Positions 20,600 through 28,344 of a stretch of DNA of 50,667 bases are shown here, in pieces (position 1 is the stretch's first letter; each line of letters starts with the position of its first letter). The notes beneath the pieces were generated by a model. That model made no database searches and was not told the DNA's origin. It saw only the letters and a list, made by a program, of their open reading frames with translations. The position numbers were made by a program, and so were the translations under genes. Origin of the DNA: a virus; the IMG/VR virus record IMGVR_UViG_3300021961_011345, positions 1-50,667 of that record, one strand, 5' to 3'.

Positions 20600-20743
20600 T
20601 TATTTACCTTGCCCTCTGTAGGCCTTTTTATAGTTTTTACTTGTTTTAAGGCTAGATGTTTTAGTTTTAGCATGAACACCAGGACGAGATACAGTTGGTT
20701 TTTCTTGAAACGAGGTTGTAGTTTGAGATTTAATTTTGGCCAT
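20600..20743 (-). CDS. Conserved-looking basic phage peptide (47 aa)
   Basis: ATG at 20743 to TAA at 20600. Sequence includes SFQEKPTVSRPGVHAKTKTSS and ends KNYKKAYRGQGK. The 'RPGVHAKTK.S..K.SKNYKK.YRGQG' pattern is one I recall from small proteins in marine T4-like and flavobacterial phages. Positively charged, possibly nucleic-acid binding. Confidence 0.55.
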   Translation of the reverse strand: MAKIKSQTTTSFQEKPTVSRPGVHAKTKTSSLKTSKNYKKAYRGQGK

Positions 20744-20767
20744 TTAAAGAACAAATTAACATTAGTA

Positions 20768-20783
20768 ATAACTGAGCAGTTAT
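20768..20783. promoter_or_regulatory. Dyad ATAACTG-AG-CAGTTAT
   Basis: A perfect inverted repeat of seven bases each side of a two-base centre, located between the glucosaminidase stop and the small basic gene at 20743. Too tight to form an RNA loop, so more likely a protein-binding operator, if functional. Only one copy noticed. Confidence 0.3.
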
Positions 20784-20790
20784 ACATATG

Positions 20791-21336
20791 TTAAAATTTG
20801 TGCTTAAGTTCTTCGGCTAATTTTCTAACTTTTATAATATAATTAGGATCTTCAGCGTAACCCATTTGTGATAGTAGGTTATAGTATTGTTGATCAGTTC
20901 GTGCTTTAACTAACCCAGTTGTTGCCTGATAGTAACCATAATCCTCAACTGATGATTCCCAGTGATCATAATATGCATGGCCATTTTTAGTACCTTGACA
21001 AGTTGTAGGACGACGGTGTGATTGCTTCATTCCAAACAGGTTATGATTCTGTTTGAATACTTTAGACCTAAAACCACCTGTCTCCAGTGTTGCTTGGGCT
21101 AAAACAATGTGGGGGAATTTTAAATGTTTATCTTTAAGGGCCTCAACTAAAGCATCTTGACTAAAGTAATTCCGATCCATGTAAACGATAAATTCTTTCT
21201 CATATAGAGTAAGATGATTAACCTGAATAAAACGACCTGCTGTATAGGTTAAAAATAGAATAAGAGCTAAAATTGAATAATGTTTAAACCCGAATCGTTT
21301 AAGTTCGAGATTTTTGCGGTTGTAAGTATAAAACAT
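20791..21336 (-). CDS. Membrane-anchored glucosaminidase (GH73-type)
   Basis: 181 residues. An N-terminal transmembrane segment (about residues 18-35) keeps the C-terminal enzyme in the periplasm. The catalytic region reads LAQATLETGGFRSKVFKQNHNLFGMKQSHRRPTT, with the family Glu in TLETG, then YYDHWESSVEDYGYYQ. This is the mannosyl-glycoprotein endo-beta-N-acetylglucosaminidase/Bax-like family that cuts peptidoglycan glycan strands. It may be a lysis or entry enzyme acting with the amidase at 4929-5813. Preceded by an AAAGG box before ATG. Confidence 0.88.
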   Translation of the reverse strand: MFYTYNRKNLELKRFGFKHYSILALILFLTYTAGRFIQVNHLTLYEKEFIVYMDRNYFSQDALVEALKDKHLKFPHIVLAQATLETGGFRSKVFKQNHNLFGMKQSHRRPTTCQGTKNGHAYYDHWESSVEDYGYYQATTGLVKARTDQQYYNLLSQMGYAEDPNYIIKVRKLAEELKHKF

Positions 21337-21351
21337 AACCTTTGGTTTAAG

Positions 21352-21507
21352 TTAAAACAAGTCTAAAAATTTACCTGTACCTTTCTTTTCCTTAAATTTA
21401 TCAAACTTTTCTTGGTTAGCCAAAATATCATCGGCAAGTTTTTCAAGATGTTTTGCTTTTGTTTTTTGATAATCTTTAGTTATCTTATCATGTTTTTTAC
21501 TTTTCAT
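21352..21507 (-). CDS. Small basic helical protein (51 aa)
   Basis: ATG at 21507 overlaps the upstream TGA as ATGA; TAA at 21352. Lys-rich helix (KAKHLEKLADDILANQEKFDKFKEKKG) ending GKFLDLF, a hydrophobic C-terminal tail that resembles a clamp-binding peptide only loosely. Function unknown. Confidence 0.5.
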   Translation of the reverse strand: MKSKKHDKITKDYQKTKAKHLEKLADDILANQEKFDKFKEKKGTGKFLDLF

Positions 21508-22142
21508 ATCCTTGAAATTAGGTCTAAATCATCATCCTTAGGTGGCTCATATAACCCTAATTCTTTTAGACGTTCAAGTTGATAATCATCTAATTCCCAA
21601 TTAACATGTTCAGTTGTATTATTTTTAGGAACTGAGGTTTCAATTTGGGTGATATCATTTTGGTTAAAGATATCAGTTACAGTTAGAAAGTAATGGTTGT
21701 AACAAAGTACCTCAATATTTTCTAACCTATAATTTTTAGTGTTTTTATCCTTAAAATGAAGTAGAAGTGGTATTTTATAATCAGTTATCCTACGCTCATT
21801 AAAACCACATATAGCACATTCCTCAGTTAAGTACCCTTCATCAAATAGACGTTTTTTAACCTTATCAGGATTAAAATTAGTCATAGGAATAATTCCATTA
21901 ATTAGGTCCTTAAGTGGAGGAGTTTTACCTGTGTTAGGTAAGAATTTAGGAATACCTTTACCTGCTTGGTTTAGGTGTTTTTTAAATAATGTTTCACCTG
22001 TTGCCTCATCCTTATAAAGTTTAGCGTATCGTTTATAGTGATGGTAACTGCAGTTAAGGTAACGAGCAGCTGAGCGATTACTTTTGGTAACCGCCATCGC
22101 TGATAAAATTTGTTCCTTACTGAGTGGTTTAGGTAAAGGCAT
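21504..22142 (-). CDS. HNH-like zinc protein with N-terminal helix-turn-helix (212 aa)
   Basis: N-terminus ILSAMAVTKSNRSAARYLNCSYHHYKRYAKLY reads as a helix-turn-helix. The centre has CAICGF, a stretch of basic residues, LLLHFKDKNTKNYRLENIEVLCYNHYF: this matches the layout of HNH-type treble-clef domains (CxxC...LHf.d.n..n..leNl..lCyNc), though the first catalytic His of a nuclease (normally before D/H-G-N) appears as LHFKD. Could be a nuclease or a DNA-binding regulator; both readings are open. C-terminus is acidic. Confidence 0.65.
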   Translation of the reverse strand: MPLPKPLSKEQILSAMAVTKSNRSAARYLNCSYHHYKRYAKLYKDEATGETLFKKHLNQAGKGIPKFLPNTGKTPPLKDLINGIIPMTNFNPDKVKKRLFDEGYLTEECAICGFNERRITDYKIPLLLHFKDKNTKNYRLENIEVLCYNHYFLTVTDIFNQNDITQIETSVPKNNTTEHVNWELDDYQLERLKELGLYEPPKDDDLDLISRI

Positions 22143-22462
22143 TATCCAATATCTGTAATGTTTAAGTCAGTAATATCTGGTGTATCTTTATCCTCATCAA
22201 AGTTTTGGAATTCAGCTTTACTTGAACTTTTTTTACTTGATTTATCTTTGATAATGTATTGGATAAATTGTTTTTCTTCCATAATCACAACATCAGTGTA
22301 AGAATGGTCTCCCTCACCACGTTGTACTGTTACTCCACGTTTACGACCAGTGTCTGAGCATTGTACACAATGTTTAGTATTAGGGAGAATTTCTAAGCGT
22401 TTTGGGTGGATTTCAGTTCCACATGAAATGCATTCTACAGCCATTGTTTCAATTTGATTCAT
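22142..22462 (-). CDS. DksA/TraR-like zinc-finger protein (106 aa)
   Basis: CISCGTEIHPKRLEILPNTKHCVQCSDTG is a CxxC...CxxC finger with the 'I...RL..lP.t..C..C' spacing of DksA/TraR C4 domains. The usual DksA coiled coil before the finger is absent; a long Ser/Asp/Glu-rich tail follows instead. Such proteins may bind RNA polymerase. Expressed from promoter-like element D. Confidence 0.65.
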   Translation of the reverse strand: MNQIETMAVECISCGTEIHPKRLEILPNTKHCVQCSDTGRKRGVTVQRGEGDHSYTDVVIMEEKQFIQYIIKDKSSKKSSSKAEFQNFDEDKDTPDITDLNITDIG

Positions 22463-22487
22463 ACATATAACCTTTATTTCTAAGACC

Positions 22488-22518
22488 TAAATATAACTAT
22501 TCTTCTTCTAGAAGCAAA
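22488..22518 (-). promoter_or_regulatory. Promoter-like element D: TTTG - 19 bases - TATATTTA
   Basis: Minus strand TTTG (22518-22515), 19-base spacer, TATATTTA (22495-22488), AGGTCTTAGAAATAAAGG before ATG at 22462. The -7 box and the following AGGT...AAAGGTTAT leader match element C. The GGCTACCC extension is not kept (CTTCTAGAAG instead). Overlaps the end of the 131-residue gene. Confidence 0.5.
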
Positions 22519-22892
22519 ACTAAATCATACAAGTCATCAGCTGTTTTTATGATATAATCATCTTCTCCAAATGTTACAACAAAATCACCTTCGTCCTCAG
22601 CTAGTGAATGTTCATACACATACCAAAGAATTACTTCAACTGATTCAGGAGTAAAGGCATAATTGATAATACCTTCTAAAGACTTAGCAAACATGTCTTC
22701 CCAATTCCAAAGATCTAAACCAAATTTTTCTTGAACTTCTTGAGAACGGAATACAGCTTTTTTATAGTTGTTTACAAATATAGTAAAATTTTGCCTATCT
22801 AATTCTTCAGGAGTTAAAACCACCCCATGTATTTCAACTGGGGTGTCAAACATTTTTTGGAAGAATTTTTTAAAGTCCTTCTTTGGTTCCAT
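22497..22892 (-). CDS. Hypothetical acidic protein (131 aa)
   Basis: Helical protein with EELDRQNFTIFVNNYKKAVFRSQEVQEKFGLDLWNWEDMFAKSLEGIINYAF and a very acidic end (LVLLLEEE). No family recognised. Start overlaps the upstream stop by one base. Confidence 0.55.
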   Translation of the reverse strand: MEPKKDFKKFFQKMFDTPVEIHGVVLTPEELDRQNFTIFVNNYKKAVFRSQEVQEKFGLDLWNWEDMFAKSLEGIINYAFTPESVEVILWYVYEHSLAEDEGDFVVTFGEDDYIIKTADDLYDLVLLLEEE

Positions 22893-23062
22893 TAAAATAC
22901 TTTTTTCTTACCTATAGCCCAGATTGTGAGAAACGTTTTAAGTGGTAAACATTTTTGAGCAGCAAATTCTTTAGCGGCAGCTAGTCTTGATGTGGTTAAA
23001 GCTTTACCTAATATCTCTTTATTAGGATCATTTTTAATATAGTAATAACAATATGTAATCAT
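22892..23062 (-). CDS. Small hypothetical protein (56 aa)
   Basis: ATG at 23062 overlaps the upstream TGA (ATGA); TAA at 22892 overlaps the next ATG (TAATG). Reads YCYYYIKNDPNKEILGKALTTSRLAAAKEFAAQKCLPLKTFLTIWAI. The coupling on both sides makes it a confident small gene. Function unknown. Confidence 0.55.
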   Translation of the reverse strand: MITYCYYYIKNDPNKEILGKALTTSRLAAAKEFAAQKCLPLKTFLTIWAIGKKKVF

Positions 23063-23373
23063 AGTCTAGATTTTAAGGTAACTAATTCACTACATTGAGC
23101 ATAGTCTTCTAAAGCCTCATAATGTCTGATAGCTTTATTTAGGAATGTTTTGTAATGTTCTTTTTTAATAGCCACTTTTAAATTGTAGTTTAAAATATCA
23201 AATATTACACATTCACTTTTATTTTTACGAATAGCTTGCTTAATGGCTGCTATTGCGTTCTTAAACATGAATGTAACAAATTCATCTTGAGAAGCCAAGA
23301 GCATTAGCTCCTCTGTTTCATCATATTTGATTTCTACTTGGAGTGGAAATTCAAGTTTAACTTTTTGTTCCAT
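23059..23373 (-). CDS. Hypothetical protein (104 aa)
   Basis: Alpha/beta protein with a long helix (FMFKNAIAAIKQAIRKNK), ECVIFDILNYNLKVAIKKEHYKTFLNKAIRHYEALEDYAQCSEL. This recalls a conserved phage family with the same central strand and final 'ye..EdYe.C..l' helix, name unknown. Confidence 0.55.
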   Translation of the reverse strand: MEQKVKLEFPLQVEIKYDETEELMLLASQDEFVTFMFKNAIAAIKQAIRKNKSECVIFDILNYNLKVAIKKEHYKTFLNKAIRHYEALEDYAQCSELVTLKSRL

Positions 23374-23378
23374 AACTA

Positions 23379-23408
23379 TAAATATAAAAATTAAGGAGTT
23401 ACTACTCC
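23379..23408 (-). terminator. Weak hairpin terminator after the sugar island
   Basis: Minus strand GGAGT-AGTA-ACTCC (23408-23395, containing the kinase stop codon) followed by TTAATTTTTATATTTA. Five-pair stem with a T-rich tail; plausible terminator at the end of the 13-gene island. The TATATTTA at 23386-23379 is the same box as in elements A-G, but no TTG lies 20 bases upstream (GTGG instead), so promoter use is doubtful. Confidence 0.5.
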
Positions 23409-24125
23409 ACGTTTTGTAACTACTTTACCCGCTGCCATGTTGGCATGTGTTATAGCATTTTCTATGTCTTTAGATTTAAAATAATTTAAAATAAAAGCAG
23501 CTACAAATGTATCCCCAGCTCCTGAAACATCTATGGTTTGTTGAGGATTAGATTGAGGGATTACTTTACCTTTATACCAAGCACCTCTAGAACCTAAAGT
23601 TATAATTAACCCAGGATGAGATAAATCTGGGTTATTTTTATGTTCTGATTCATTAAGTTTTACAAAAGTAAAATCTTTAATAATATTATTATCTAGTTTT
23701 CTTTTACTATCTAAAATAGACAATTTAGATTTTTTAGCTATAGTTTGTAAATGAGTATTACTTAAGAATCCTTTATTATAATCACTTACCACAACAATAT
23801 CAGCTTGACCTAAATGAACATCCATAAGTGGAGTCCATTTAAAAGGAGTAACATTATTTTCTCCTTCATCTACTCTTATAAACATGTGGTTAGTTTTTAT
23901 ATCAACATAACGTGTTTTATAAATGCTTTCTTCTTGTGCTAAATGAATTAACTTAGAATTAGTTTCTAAAGCTTTTAAATTAGCTACCACATTACCAGCC
24001 ATACCTGGGTTTTGAGTGGTTTCAATTGGGGAAAATACAGGTACAGGGGCTTCAGGTGATAAACGATTCACTTCACCATAGATAAACTTGTCAATACAAG
24101 ATTCTCCTATAACTAAAATGTTCAT
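23391..24125 (-). CDS. PfkB/ribokinase-family sugar kinase, HldE N-domain-like
   Basis: 244 residues. GESCIDKFIYGEVNRLSPEAPVPVF, the PfkB-like N-terminal strand set NPGMAGNVVANL, ADIVVVSDYNKGFLS and the anion-hole motif DVSGAGDTFVAAF with the catalytic Asp. The EVNRLSPEAPVPV block is typical of the heptose-7-phosphate kinase half of HldE/RfaE. The nucleotidyltransferase half is absent. It would phosphorylate a sugar (heptose-7-phosphate by analogy). Last gene of the glycosyl island. Confidence 0.85.
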   Translation of the reverse strand: MNILVIGESCIDKFIYGEVNRLSPEAPVPVFSPIETTQNPGMAGNVVANLKALETNSKLIHLAQEESIYKTRYVDIKTNHMFIRVDEGENNVTPFKWTPLMDVHLGQADIVVVSDYNKGFLSNTHLQTIAKKSKLSILDSKRKLDNNIIKDFTFVKLNESEHKNNPDLSHPGLIITLGSRGAWYKGKVIPQSNPQQTIDVSGAGDTFVAAFILNYFKSKDIENAITHANMAAGKVVTKRGVVTP

Positions 24126-25009
24126 TAGATTCTTTCAAATTCAATTTCAATAGGACCTAGTCCCCAACTATCTTCATTTTTGGTTTGAGTAAAATACTCA
24201 ACATAATTCCATACATTATTATAGGCTTTAGTATCACCTGTATAAGCACCTTTATGGTTTGGATCTGAGACACGGGTACCATCTTCTTTAGTGAAATAAG
24301 CTCCATGTTCAATATGAAATAAAGGAGGATTGTAAATATCTTTTAAATTATATCCATTTAATACTGCTTTTTTCTGAACATTACTATCAGCAAAACAAGC
24401 ATAAAGCATTGACTCTTCAAATCCTTTAATTTTATGCCAAATATCTCTATGAGCCATTTGAAAGTCTCCACAACAATTAATTAAACTATACTTATCGCCT
24501 GGAGAAACCATAGCTGGGAAATGTCTTTCAGGAACTGTATTATATAGTCCTTCTTGGAGTTCTTTCCATTTTTTATGACCATATTTGTATACTATGTCTT
24601 TAGGAGCTTCTCTTCTAGAAATAGTATAAAATGTATTTTTATCTAGTTGCTCAATTAAATTGAGCATATCTTCTCTTTTAGGAGCAATAATATCAATATT
24701 AGTAGAAACAATCCAATCTGCTTCACTTCTACGAATACCAATATTGCGACTTATAGTCTCATTACATTGTTGTGCTTTTGGATCTTCAATAATCTGAGAT
24801 ACAATCTCAGGAGGGATTATAAAATGTTTTAATTTACCTGTTTTAGGTAATTCATCTTGTATTTCCCATAAAAATGATCCTTCAGGAGAATTCCAGTCAA
24901 TATAAGTTACTTCATCAAATGCTTCTAGCATTGATTTAAAGTGAATTATACCACGTTCATAGTCTTTATAACCATCATTTCTGTTTACTACTACTACTCC
25001 TAGTTTCAT
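24125..25009 (-). CDS. GT-A type glycosyltransferase-like protein (294 aa)
   Basis: N-terminal VVVVNRNDGYKDYERGIIHFKSML and SRNIGIRRSEADWIVSTNIDIIAP (the place of a DxD-like motif) followed by GDFQMAHRDIWHKIKGFEESM, a typical acceptor-side motif of family 2 like transferases. The donor is unknown. Overlaps the upstream epimerase gene by 35 bases. Confidence 0.7.
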   Translation of the reverse strand: MKLGVVVVNRNDGYKDYERGIIHFKSMLEAFDEVTYIDWNSPEGSFLWEIQDELPKTGKLKHFIIPPEIVSQIIEDPKAQQCNETISRNIGIRRSEADWIVSTNIDIIAPKREDMLNLIEQLDKNTFYTISRREAPKDIVYKYGHKKWKELQEGLYNTVPERHFPAMVSPGDKYSLINCCGDFQMAHRDIWHKIKGFEESMLYACFADSNVQKKAVLNGYNLKDIYNPPLFHIEHGAYFTKEDGTRVSDPNHKGAYTGDTKAYNNVWNYVEYFTQTKNEDSWGLGPIEIEFERI

Positions 25010-25856
25010 AATATTTTATTGTTTCAATAAGTCCTTCAGCTAAAGGAGTAAATTTAAAGTCTTGTAAATGAGTATTAATTAATTTTTTACTAGGTGAACC
25101 TACAAACGCTGTTGTATCCCATTCAATTAAATTAAAATCATAATTTACAATATCACAAATCAGTTCAGCATATTCTCTTATAGAATGTTCTTGACCTGAA
25201 GATAAGTTAACTATTTCTTTATTCCAAGCTAAAGCTTGAATTATGATATTAATTGCATCTTTAATATAAATGAGTTCACGAGTTTGTTCTCCATTTCCCC
25301 AAAGAACTACTTTATCACCTCCATTTTTAGCATTTACAATTTTTCTAATCAGGTCAAAAATAAAGTGCTTATCATGCAAATCATATTCAGGACCATAAAA
25401 TACAGATGGAATCAAATAACTATAGTTCATTCCGTATTCTTGTTTTAATGCTTTTAAACCAACAAGTAAACTACGCTTTATTGTTCCATAAACCTCATAA
25501 CCTGGTTCTGGTTCACCTTTAAGATAATTATCTTCAGTTTTAATTACATTTTTATCATAACCGCAAGATGAACCAAATGTTATCATTTTAGCTTGAGGAT
25601 ATTTATTTTTCCAAGCAAACAACATATCTGTATTGATACTAGTATTACTTAAATACTGTTCACCAGGGTGTGTTTGGCAATAACCTCCAGCTGCTGTCTT
25701 TACAGCTAAATGAATAACATAGTCAATATCTTTTAGAAACCAAATATCAGTATAATTAGAAGAATTAAGAACATAAACTGTATGTCCTTGTTCCTCTAAT
25801 GTAGGTACTAAATGCCTACCTACAAAACCACTTGCTCCTGTGACTATAATGTTCAT
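24975..25856 (-). CDS. NAD-dependent nucleotide-sugar epimerase/reductase (extended SDR)
   Basis: Rossmann motif GASGFVG (residues 7-13), VIHLAVKTAAGG, TFGSSCGYDK with the active-site Ser, YEVYGTIKRSL with the YxxxK pair, and LIPSVFYGP. Closest in feel to GDP-fucose synthase or other 4-reductase/epimerases. Substrate unknown. The reading frame ends inside the next gene (35-base overlap). It ends in a short Ser-run. Confidence 0.85.
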   Translation of the reverse strand: MNIIVTGASGFVGRHLVPTLEEQGHTVYVLNSSNYTDIWFLKDIDYVIHLAVKTAAGGYCQTHPGEQYLSNTSINTDMLFAWKNKYPQAKMITFGSSCGYDKNVIKTEDNYLKGEPEPGYEVYGTIKRSLLVGLKALKQEYGMNYSYLIPSVFYGPEYDLHDKHFIFDLIRKIVNAKNGGDKVVLWGNGEQTRELIYIKDAINIIIQALAWNKEIVNLSSGQEHSIREYAELICDIVNYDFNLIEWDTTAFVGSPSKKLINTHLQDFKFTPLAEGLIETIKYYETRSSSSKQK

Positions 25857-26473
25857 TAAAAATCAAGTACTTTAGAACGTTTTCTAAGTAATGTTAAACC
25901 GTTATTGACTGGAATAGTCATCCATTCCCATTTGGTTTTATCTAGTTCATCTACAGCTCTAAAAGGACCTCCTTCATCCCATTCAGTACCTCTAGCTGTA
26001 ATTGGATTGTAATAGTTAGGGGCACAATTACTACCCATCAAATCATGAAGTACAATAATAGTTTTTTCATCTGAAAGATGATCAACTAATTCTAGTTCTC
26101 GTTTAACATGAGGATAAGTATGCCAGTCATCAATGTAAATGAAATCATAATATTCTTTTCTTTCTACTGCTTCCTCTAAAAATTTAATAGCATCAGACTT
26201 TACAAATGTATAAATATCTTTTAAATCATCAGGGCATGACCAAAGTGTTTGTTCAATATCTACACAAGTAATTTTACCTCCTACTAATGAAGCAGCTGAA
26301 ATCATAGGCTCAGTTGTATCACCATAACGAACACCTAACTCTAGGATATTTTTACTTTTGTTTTGTAATACTAAAGAAAACAAGGTCATTAAATGCCAAT
26401 CACTATCTCTAGGAGTTTCTGATAAAGTAAAATTGATGCACCTTCCAAAAAGGTATTGAACTGATTCAGTCAT
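25856..26473 (-). CDS. SAM-dependent methyltransferase-like protein (205 aa)
   Basis: NILELGVRYGDTTEPMISAASLVGGKITCVDIE is motif I and II of a class I methyltransferase; YDFIYIDDWHTYPHVKRELELVDHLSDEKTIIVLHDL matches the Methyltransf_24 / cephalosporin-hydroxylase-like group. Likely a sugar O-methyltransferase in the island. Joined to the next gene by a one-base overlap. Confidence 0.75.
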   Translation of the reverse strand: MTESVQYLFGRCINFTLSETPRDSDWHLMTLFSLVLQNKSKNILELGVRYGDTTEPMISAASLVGGKITCVDIEQTLWSCPDDLKDIYTFVKSDAIKFLEEAVERKEYYDFIYIDDWHTYPHVKRELELVDHLSDEKTIIVLHDLMGSNCAPNYYNPITARGTEWDEGGPFRAVDELDKTKWEWMTIPVNNGLTLLRKRSKVLDF

Positions 26474-26475
26474 GA

Positions 26476-27426
26476 TTATAGGTTTGTAAAATTGTTATTT
26501 GAGTTTTCAATTATAGGATATGCTTTAAGTAATTCACTAATACCCTCTTCTAATGTGAATTTAGGATACCAACCTAAAGACTCTAATTTTTCATTACTTA
26601 CAATGTAATTTCGTTTGTCTGGGTCTTCATTAATTTCACTTTCAGCTATATAAAAGTCAGGAATAAATGTTTTAATAGACTCACATAATTCTTTTTTACT
26701 GATGTTGGCTGAAGATAATCCTACATTATATGCTTGACCCTTCATCAATTCAAAGTTTTTAATAGCAAATATAAAGGTGTAAGCAATATCTCTAATATGG
26801 ATAAAATTACGTTTGAAATGAGATTCAAACAATACAATGTATTTATCTTTATAGGCTTTATAAGTGAAATCATTTACTAATAAATCCAAACGCATTCTAG
26901 GAGACATACCAAATACTGTAGCTAATCTTAAAGTAACAGCATTACCATTAGCTAATAATGATTTTTCAGCTTCAGTTTTAGTTACACCATAAAGTGAAAT
27001 TGGATTTAGGGGTGTTTCCTCAGTACAGTAAATACCATCTTGACCAATTCCATAACCACTATTTGTAGTTGGGAATATAATTTTTTGATCAGGACGAGTT
27101 ATTTTAGTTAACCATTGAACTGCTTCCTGGTTAGTTGCTACTGTTAGTTCAGGATATTTTTTACAAGCAGGCATACCTACAATGCAAGCTAAAGGAATAA
27201 TAACATCAGCTTGTTCTACTAGAGGCAGCATTTTATCATAATCACGAACATCTAATTTATGAAACTCAAACCCATCTCGGTGACAGTATTGAGTTAAAGA
27301 TGTTTGTTTATACATTAGATTATCTACAGCGATAATCTTATTAAACATAGTATCATGTTTATCAAACAGGTGGTCAATTAAAACCGATCCAATATAACCT
27401 GCAGCTCCAGTAATTAATATAGTCAT
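26476..27426 (-). CDS. NAD-dependent epimerase/dehydratase (extended SDR, 316 aa)
   Basis: GAAGYIGSVLIDHL (residues 7-20) is the NAD site; VIIPLACIVGMPACKK, FPTTNSGYGI (catalytic Thr/Ser), LYGVTKTEAEK (YxxxK) and LRLATVFGMSPRMR follow. The 'NSGYG' and 'LACIVGMPACKKYP' blocks are like the GalE/UDP-glucuronate-epimerase-related SDRs found in O-antigen loci. The ATG at 27426 overlaps the upstream RmlC stop as ATGA. Confidence 0.87.
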   Translation of the reverse strand: MTILITGAAGYIGSVLIDHLFDKHDTMFNKIIAVDNLMYKQTSLTQYCHRDGFEFHKLDVRDYDKMLPLVEQADVIIPLACIVGMPACKKYPELTVATNQEAVQWLTKITRPDQKIIFPTTNSGYGIGQDGIYCTEETPLNPISLYGVTKTEAEKSLLANGNAVTLRLATVFGMSPRMRLDLLVNDFTYKAYKDKYIVLFESHFKRNFIHIRDIAYTFIFAIKNFELMKGQAYNVGLSSANISKKELCESIKTFIPDFYIAESEINEDPDKRNYIVSNEKLESLGWYPKFTLEEGISELLKAYPIIENSNNNFTNL

Positions 27427-27944
27427 AGATAATTTGCTTGTGAATCCCTCAAAGATAGAATAGGATTATTAATAGGCCAAGGAATATTAACTTTAGGATC
27501 ATCCCATCTAACTGTAAATTGTGCTTTAGCTCCTTGATATAAAGTAGACTGTTTGTAAGAAAAAATTCCAAACTCACTCATTACTAAATGACCATTAGCA
27601 AAACCAGGAGGAACTAAAATTTGATTTCTATTTTTATCATTAATAGAAAACATATCGTACTTAAGATAATTTGAACTACCTGGTCTCATATCTACTACTA
27701 CCTGAAGTAGTGAACCGTATAAACATTGGACCAATTTCCAGGTTTCAAAGTCACCATGTAAACCTCTTAAAGTATGTTTTACTGAAGTACTGATATCGTC
27801 TTGTTTAAATTCGATTTTACCACCTCCAAATACTTTGTAGTGTTCTTTATTCCAAGTTTCAATATATTCACCTCTATAATCATAGTGAACATCAGGTTGA
27901 ACAATAACAACCTCAGGTAGTGTTTTGCTAAATTCGTATTTCAT
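27423..27944 (-). CDS. dTDP-4-dehydrorhamnose 3,5-epimerase-like (second RmlC-family cupin)
   Basis: 173 residues. DYRGEYIETWNKE, HTLRGLHGDFETWKLVQCLYGSLLQVVVDMRPGS and LVPPGFANGHLVM are the conserved cupin motifs with the catalytic His in RGLHGD. Here WKLVQCLYG replaces the usual Lys/Leu-Val pattern, so substrate may differ from the gene at 529-1029. Acts on a 4-keto-6-deoxy nucleotide sugar; no RmlA or RmlB is present in the window. Confidence 0.87.
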   Translation of the reverse strand: MKYEFSKTLPEVVIVQPDVHYDYRGEYIETWNKEHYKVFGGGKIEFKQDDISTSVKHTLRGLHGDFETWKLVQCLYGSLLQVVVDMRPGSSNYLKYDMFSINDKNRNQILVPPGFANGHLVMSEFGIFSYKQSTLYQGAKAQFTVRWDDPKVNIPWPINNPILSLRDSQANYL

Positions 27945-27945
27945 A

Positions 27946-28344
27946 TTACCAACTAATTTCCCAATCTTTAAAGTCTGCTGCTAAACAATCAATCTTATAG
28001 TCTTTACGACCACCTACAACCTCTTGAATTTTATTTTTAGCTGTATTACGGATGCCATTTAGACCATGTGTTAATTCCAGATTATTACCGTCTTTAATAC
28101 CCTTACGGTAATTAGATTCATTATGCCATATATGAAGATTCATTTGAGATAAAACCACTATAGCACGGATTGTTTCAGCTGTAATTTTACCATCTTGCTC
28201 ATCAAGTAATACTTGAATATCATGAGTAATGTCAGCAATTTCTTGAGCGTATGTGTCTTTAAATTCTGGAATGAATACTTCTTTAAGTTGTACAATTGAT
28301 AAGCGGTCAACTAATTCGCTTAATGTTGGAAGGTATTTTCTCAT
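27946..28344 (-). CDS. Helical protein of the sugar island (132 aa)
   Basis: Starts MRKYLPTLSELVDRLSIVQLKEVFIPEF and continues as helices (IADITHDIQVLLDEQ; TIRAIVVLSQMNLHIWHNESNYRKGI). I recall this kind of protein (LPTLSELIDRLSI....) in glycosyltransferase neighbourhoods, possibly related to DUF4254, but cannot be certain. Its ATG overlaps the upstream GT gene stop as ATGA. Confidence 0.6.
   Translation of the reverse strand: MRKYLPTLSELVDRLSIVQLKEVFIPEFKDTYAQEIADITHDIQVLLDEQDGKITAETIRAIVVLSQMNLHIWHNESNYRKGIKDGNNLELTHGLNGIRNTAKNKIQEVVGGRKDYKIDCLAADFKDWEISW

Noticed and set aside
20479-20787. A 102-residue reading of this minus-strand frame
   Set aside because: Its first 60 residues overlap the better 47-residue gene at 20600-20743; only the last 39 residues from ATG 20598 look like a gene.
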